Assembly: GCA_025506515.1 (NCBI GenBank) | Contig: CM046453.1 | Coordinates: forward strand, 33,437,715 to 33,501,714 | Source of the DNA: Flaveria trinervia | Lineage: Eukaryota; Streptophyta; Magnoliopsida; Asterales; Asteraceae | Direction: 5' to 3' | Length of the DNA stretch: 64,000 bases | In this document: piece after piece, positions 59,244 to 64,000 of the stretch | Position numbering within the stretch: the first letter of the stretch is position 1 | How the letters are laid out: each line of letters begins with the position of its first letter | Translations under genes and position numbers: made by a program | Notes under the pieces: model-generated | The model's input: the letters and a program-made list of their open reading frames with translations, nothing else | What the model was told of the DNA's origin: nothing | Database searches by the model: none

Positions 59244-62200
59244 CTACTTCCCAACTATGAGTCTATAAGACTCCCTTGTATAGGCCTCAAGGAAGGTTAT
59301 TTGTTCCTCCATGGTAAGCTCTTCTGTTTCTCCTTCAAAGAGTGATTCTGGCCCATAGTACTCAGAGAGGTATTTGACCTGCTTCCCATTTTTTAGCACC
59401 ACAGTTGTTATGATTCTATATGCGAATTCATCTGGGTGAATATCCTCTAAGAACAACTGGAGCTCATTTTTTCTAACTTCCTCAAGCCTCCTATACACTA
59501 ACCCCTTTTTCACCACTTTATTCTCCAGCATCTTTTGTGGGGTCAGTTTAGCTTTATAGGCTTTCTTAAACTCATCTAGGATCTCCCAAGGTGATACTAC
59601 AAAGGCCAGTGAGATCACTTCATCTACAATCTTCTTTACTTGGCCAATGTATCTCTGTGGAATATTTTTCTTTTGAATCCTATGAGACACCCTGGGATCA
59701 GGCCAAATCCTCACTCTCTCTTTTTGATATTGAAAGGTGTGTCTAAGAGTGTATAATCTCTGAGCATGTTTCTTCATATTGATGATTGAAGATGTGGTAT
59801 CATATGCTTTGTCGACTATTCTCAACAATTCCTCATCATGTTGTTTGTGAAGCTCTTCTTCTTCTAACTTCACTTTCACAATTTTTCTTTGAGATTCAGG
59901 AGTAATTGTTGGAGGGTGACTAATGGCCTTAGGCAACTATATAACAGCTGAGATTGGCAGCCTATCTTCATCCTCATCATTATCTTCTTCTTCCTCTTCT
60001 AGCCTCAGTACCATTCTCTTCCTCTTCTGGGGTACATCATCGGCTATTGGTTTTGTGGGTAAGGGAATTGGTTTAGTGGGTTGTGGTTGTGGTGGTTTTG
60101 GTGTGGGAATTTTGACAGGCTGTTCTAGCATTTTGGTTGTAAGTGAGGCTTTAGATTGTTTTACCAGTTCAGACCTGCTCCCAGCACCAGCTTCATTCAA
60201 GGCTTCAATGACCAGCCCTTTGGTATATACTTCAGATGAACAGATCTTGGTGGTTATTGCCAAGATGCTGTCCCTGGACCATGACTTGATTTCAATCAAT
60301 GATCTTCCATGATACTTAGCTATGAACCTCATCATGATTTCCAATCTCTCCCTTTCCAACACACTATAACCAGCCCATCGTGATTGTATCTCTTCTATTT
60401 CCAGCCTTCTGATCTCAGAGTCTAATGTGGCTGTGTCATGACCATGTCTAAATATTTGATCTATAATTTATCCATTGATCTGCTATGAGCTTCATCAGCA
60501 TCTTTAACAAGGTCTTCTAATGATTTTTCTTCATCAGCTCTTGACTCAGCACTTTTCTTTCTTTTATATGTAATCAGCTATTCTGAGATCAGTTCTTTCT
60601 CAACCTCCTCCTCTTTCTCAGGCTCTTTCTCTTTTTCAGGCTCTTTCTCTTTTTCAGGCTCTTTCTCTTTTTCAGGCTCTTTCTCAGCATCAACTCTCTT
60701 TCTTTTCTTTTCTTTCACTGCCTTAGACTTTGCAGTCTCCCCTTTTTGGTTGCATTGGAATCAGGGGTTTTGAAGGCAGAAAGAGATTTATGAACAGCAT
60801 CATCAATGAGGGTTTGTAGATTTGAGGGAATCCTCTCATCAATGGCTTTATGCACTCTGTCAGTGATGATGGGAGTGATGAGAGGTAAGGAGTTTTGAAA
60901 GATAGCAACCATCTGCTCAGAGGGGTTTTGTCCCTGAGAGGTGGTGCCAAAAGCAGAGGCTGGTGGCTCAGTTATATGTGTAGGCTTAGTGTTTGGGAAA
61001 CCTTCAATTGAAGGTGCCATATGTGGGGTTTGTGGGGTAGATGGTCTTTGATCCTTAGACATTTTGGCAAGCAGCTCTTTGAGTCTACTCACCTCATTCT
61101 CTAGAATGGTATTATGGGCTAGAACATCATAGAAAAAGCCCAGGTCATTATCAGTCTGTGCTGAATCACCTGACCTCCTGATTGAATCAGGATGTACATG
61201 CTCTGAGTGTAGATCAGTAGTAGCATGTGCCCCTTGTTCTTGGTACTGGGGACTTCCTGCCTCAGGACTATGTCCTTCATTGGCAGTTGCCTCTGGTGAG
61301 GTCTTATGGATGGTACCAACTTCATCCTTATCATTTGCTGAATCAGTAGAAGTGGCAGCCTTACCAGAAGTTCGAATCTCCTTCTCTACACTTGGAGATT
61401 GAACATTGTAACCCCTATGCTGTGGGTTATCAGAAGCACTTTGGTCCCCCCCTCAATGGTTGAGGTATTCCCAGTTGTAATTGGTTTCTGGGGAGAGGGT
61501 GAGGAGTGCAACTGACTCAGCACTTTTGCAACAATAAGTGTTGGGCTTTGAGGGGCGGTTGCATGTGGAGAGTGATCCGAAGCAGATTGCACCTGGGGTG
61601 AGAGGTGCTCTTCAATGGTAACCCTCCCAATTGAGATAGGTTCCAGCAATGTAGGATCCCCAATATTGGTTGCAATAGGATCCTGTTGAGAGGATACCTA
61701 TGTGGCTTTAGCAGGTTGAGTCTTTGACATAACTGGGGGGTTAGAACCAGTATGTATATCCTGTGTTGGTGGTACAGGGACATCCTCAGGGGACTCATCT
61801 CCCTGAGTAGTCTTTTTGGGTTTTTGTGTTTTGGATTTGGTGGGGACTTTGGATCTGGAAGTGGAGGCTGTGGGTTCCCTCTGCTTGGTTTTAGCATCCG
61901 GGCAGCCCCTTTAAGAGTAGGGTCTGTGTTATGTCGGGAGTATACCTTAGCTAAAACAGTTGGAGCAGGGACTCCGAGACCAACAAGTCCATCAGATTTT
62001 AGCTGATTTAGAATAATGGCCAGCAGAAACCTAGGATAAAGTAGCCATCTATTTGCCACAGGTTTCTGAGCCAGATCCTTTAGTTCCATAAAAACTATCT
62101 CAGAAAAATTTAGATTTTGTTGCTCAAGGATAGAATACAATACCTGTTGCCATCGGGAAGACATCTGATCCCAAGAAGATGTCTTCGAAGCTAGGCAGAC

Positions 62201-62627
62201 ATTCACCATGTGAAAAATAAGTCGTTCTGCATCATGGAAGTGCTTCTTCAGTATGGTGGTAGCACTTATGTCGCTTTCATACCCATTGTTAATGAAAGAC
62301 ATATCAGTGGTGCCTTTCGGGTATTCTTTAGGATAGGTGCCATCATGCAAATTTAGGGTATTGCGAATGATGTCTGTAGTGATGAGCACCTGTTTCTGGT
62401 TTACCAACGACTGTAGAATGATTTGGTTATCATTCTCACCAGTGATTACAGAAACGTTGGTCCAAACTGGGATAAGGAGTCTGGATATATGGTAGTTTTA
62501 GAAGAAAAGCTGTTCGGTACGGGGAATCCACCATAAGACCGTTGGCAGTGTCAAACTTGTTCCAGAAGGCCAATTTTGTTAGGTAGGCAACACAGTTGTG
62601 TCGGGGTTTGAGTTTCATGGTCGCCAT
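59244..62627 (-). pseudogene. Element G env-like gene (frameshifted)
   Basis: The ATG at 62627 opens MATMKLKPRHNC, 56 bases after a TATA box. The N-terminal module spans 62627-61900: FLLKLPYIQTP, then KHFHDAERLIFHMVNVC, SSWDQMSSRW and RWLLYPRFLLAII. The Pro/Thr/Gln-rich middle is at 61900-60715. A Lys/Glu-rich part includes an 18-bp tandem repeat (60619-60690). The C-terminus is open from 59936 (ELHKQHDEELL, KERVRIWPDPRVSHR, YLSEYYGPESL) and stops after VGK at 59244, as in B. Breaks lie near 62440, 61620, 61350, 61100, 60720, 60470 and 59937. The last 230 codons are intact. Confidence 0.8.
60619..60690 (-). repeat. 18-bp tandem repeat inside G's env-like gene
   Basis: Four copies of an 18-bp unit (starts at 60619, 60637, 60655, 60673), nearly identical. 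On the minus strand they encode repeats of Glu-Lys-Glu-Pro-Glu-Lys type. The array is not present in A or B, so it is a recent in-frame expansion in a charged region. Confidence 0.9.
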
Positions 62628-63146
62628 TGTTGAGAGAGATAGATTTGAAAACGGCTAATGAAACGTTTGGCTACAAGTACAGGTATTTATAGGTTTAGAA
62701 AAGGCTGAAAAGAAATCGACTGAAAGTATTGGTGTTGTCATCAGTTGTTATGAAAACAACTGAAGACTTGGTTTTAACTATCAGGCGTTTAAAAACAACT
62801 GAAGACTTGGTGTGAGTCATCAGTAGTTGTGAAACTACTGAAGACATGGTTTTGTCATCAGCTATTTAAGGTGAAACAGCAGTTTTAGAAACACCTGAAG
62901 AGAAAATTCTCATCAGTAGTTTTCGTCAATTCTTAGCTTTTCAGCTATTTCATACTGTCCTCAACACTTACTCATCAGTCTTTTTGGCTGTTTTCAGTTG
63001 TTTCATAGGACATCAGTACTTATATGTTTTTACTAACATCAGTAGTTATAACTACATCAGTAGTTTGTAACAGAATCAGTACTTATTTGTGACATATTAC
63101 TAATGATCATCAGTAGTTGTTTACTGAGATCATCAGTAGTTGTCAC
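62628..63146 (-). promoter_or_regulatory. Element G pol-env spacer with CAGTAGTT array and TATA box
   Basis: Non-coding, 520 bp, with a dense family-1 motif array. TATA CCTATAAATACC (minus) is at 62683-62694. It is the shortest spacer of the set, but the layout is the same as in A and B. Confidence 0.6.
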
Positions 63147-64000
63147 TTATTCTAGCTGCAACATACCAAGCCTTAACACTAAGTTTTGGAAAGTTGAACA
63201 ATCCAAAGGCTTAGTAAAAATGTTTGCAAGCTCATCAGCACTAGGCACAAACTTTGGATCAATCAGACCTTTTTCAAAACAGTCCCTAATAAAATGGTGT
63301 CTGATCTCTATATGTTTGGTCCTAGAGTGTTGGACAGGAATCTTGACAATGCAAAGAGCTGAAGCACTGTCCATTAATAATGGAATCTTAGTCTCTGTAA
63401 TGCCATAATCCAAAAGTTGGTTCTGAAGCCAGAGTACCTGAGATGTACAACTTGCAGCAACAATGTACTTTGCTTCAGCAGTGGATGTAGCAACAGATGT
63501 TTGTTTCTTACTCTTCCAAGAAATCAAACAGTTGCCTAGGAATTGACATCCACCAGAAGTTGACTTTCTGGTTAACTTACACCCGCATAGTCACTATCAG
63601 AAAAAGCAACTAATTTGCACGAGTGTCCAGTGGAATACCAAAGACCTAGAGATTGTGTAACTTGAAAATATCTAAAGATCCTCTTGACTGCAATCAAATG
63701 AGACTCTTTAGGAGCAGCCTGAAATCTAGCACAAACACAAGTTGCAAACATGATATCTGGTCTAGAAGCTGTTAAGTACATCAAGGACCCAATCATACAT
63801 CGGTAAAGTGTTTCATCAACAGCTTTACCTTTCTGTTCTGCATCCAGTTGTGTGGTGTTGCACATGGGAGTAGAACAGGGCTTACAATTTTGTAAATCAA
63901 ACTTATTCAAAAGATCTTTTGTATATTTTGACTGATGAATAAAGGTTCCATCAGCCTTTTGTTTGATTTGCAAGCCTAGAAAGAACTGTAATTCTCCCAT
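63147..64000 (-). pseudogene. pol: Element G pol: RT end and RNase H (partial)
   Basis: From the right edge: RT tail and connection (MGELQFFLGLQIKQKADG, SRPDIMFATCVCARFQAAP), then RNase H (SDSDYAG), a one-base loss near 63583, ISWKSKKQTSVATSTAEAKY (start near 63527), and the end MLQLE at 63147. Glu has become Lys in the AEAEY block, which would affect RNase H. The catalytic RT half lies outside the window. Confidence 0.92.

Larger units (their letters stand above)
58238..64000 (-). mobile_element. Element G: 3' part of a family-1 element, running off the right edge
   Basis: Reading leftward from 64000: RT, RNase H, spacer, env-like gene, polypurine tract, 3' LTR. It is closest to A in pol wording and LTR type. 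It lies inverted relative to A, so A and G flank the whole nest as a diverged inverted pair. The five bases left of its LTR are TATCT; the matching copy would lie outside the window. Confidence 0.92.

Overview
The window is nuclear DNA from a flowering plant and is made entirely of LTR retrotransposons inserted into one another. I found no host gene, RNA gene or CRISPR array. Nearly all coding sequence is Ty1/copia (gag zinc knuckles, DSG/DTG protease, integrase, YVDD reverse transcriptase, RNase H). The three primer sites that read cleanly are complementary to initiator-Met tRNA. Five elements carry a long extra reading frame between pol and the 3' LTR, the hallmark of the Sirevirus/Maximus lineage and its 'env-like' gene. 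The style of the gag and env-like proteins recalls Asteraceae genomes; this is inference from memory, not a search result.

Layout, with letters used throughout. A (+, enters from the left edge, ends near 7424) is the 3' part of a family-1 element. E (-, about 7425-56305, continuing leftward behind A) is the oldest copia element. It is cut by D (+, 9924-48771, target duplication CCAAC) and by F (-, 49035-51158, target duplication AAGTG). D is cut by C (+, 14289-40679, target duplication ACATA). C is cut by B (-, 23396-35796, a complete family-1 element). E itself interrupts the gag of a Ty3/gypsy element, I (-, 56306-56974). This gives five nested levels: I > E > D > C > B. At the right, G (-, 58238 to beyond the edge), another family-1 element, sits just behind the primer site of a further + strand element, H. 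By-eye LTR divergence is about 1.5-2.5% for B, C and D and about 8.5% for F, which agrees with the nesting order.

Within an element the order is LTR, primer site, leader, gag with two separated CCHC knuckles, protease, integrase, RT, RNase H, a 0.5-2.5 kb non-coding spacer, env-like ORF, polypurine tract, LTR. Nearly every gene carries frameshifts or stops, so few if any are functional.

The most interesting part is the pol-to-env spacer. In each family it carries the same short palindrome-rich motif as that family's own LTR, and in families 1, D and E a TATA box follows it, so it looks like a second U3-type promoter for the env-like gene. In C and D the spacer starts with an internal polypurine-like tract. 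It then holds a 32-nt stem-loop (two copies in C, three in D) whose stems differ between families but still pair, followed by two more short conserved blocks in the same order. I know of no description of this module.
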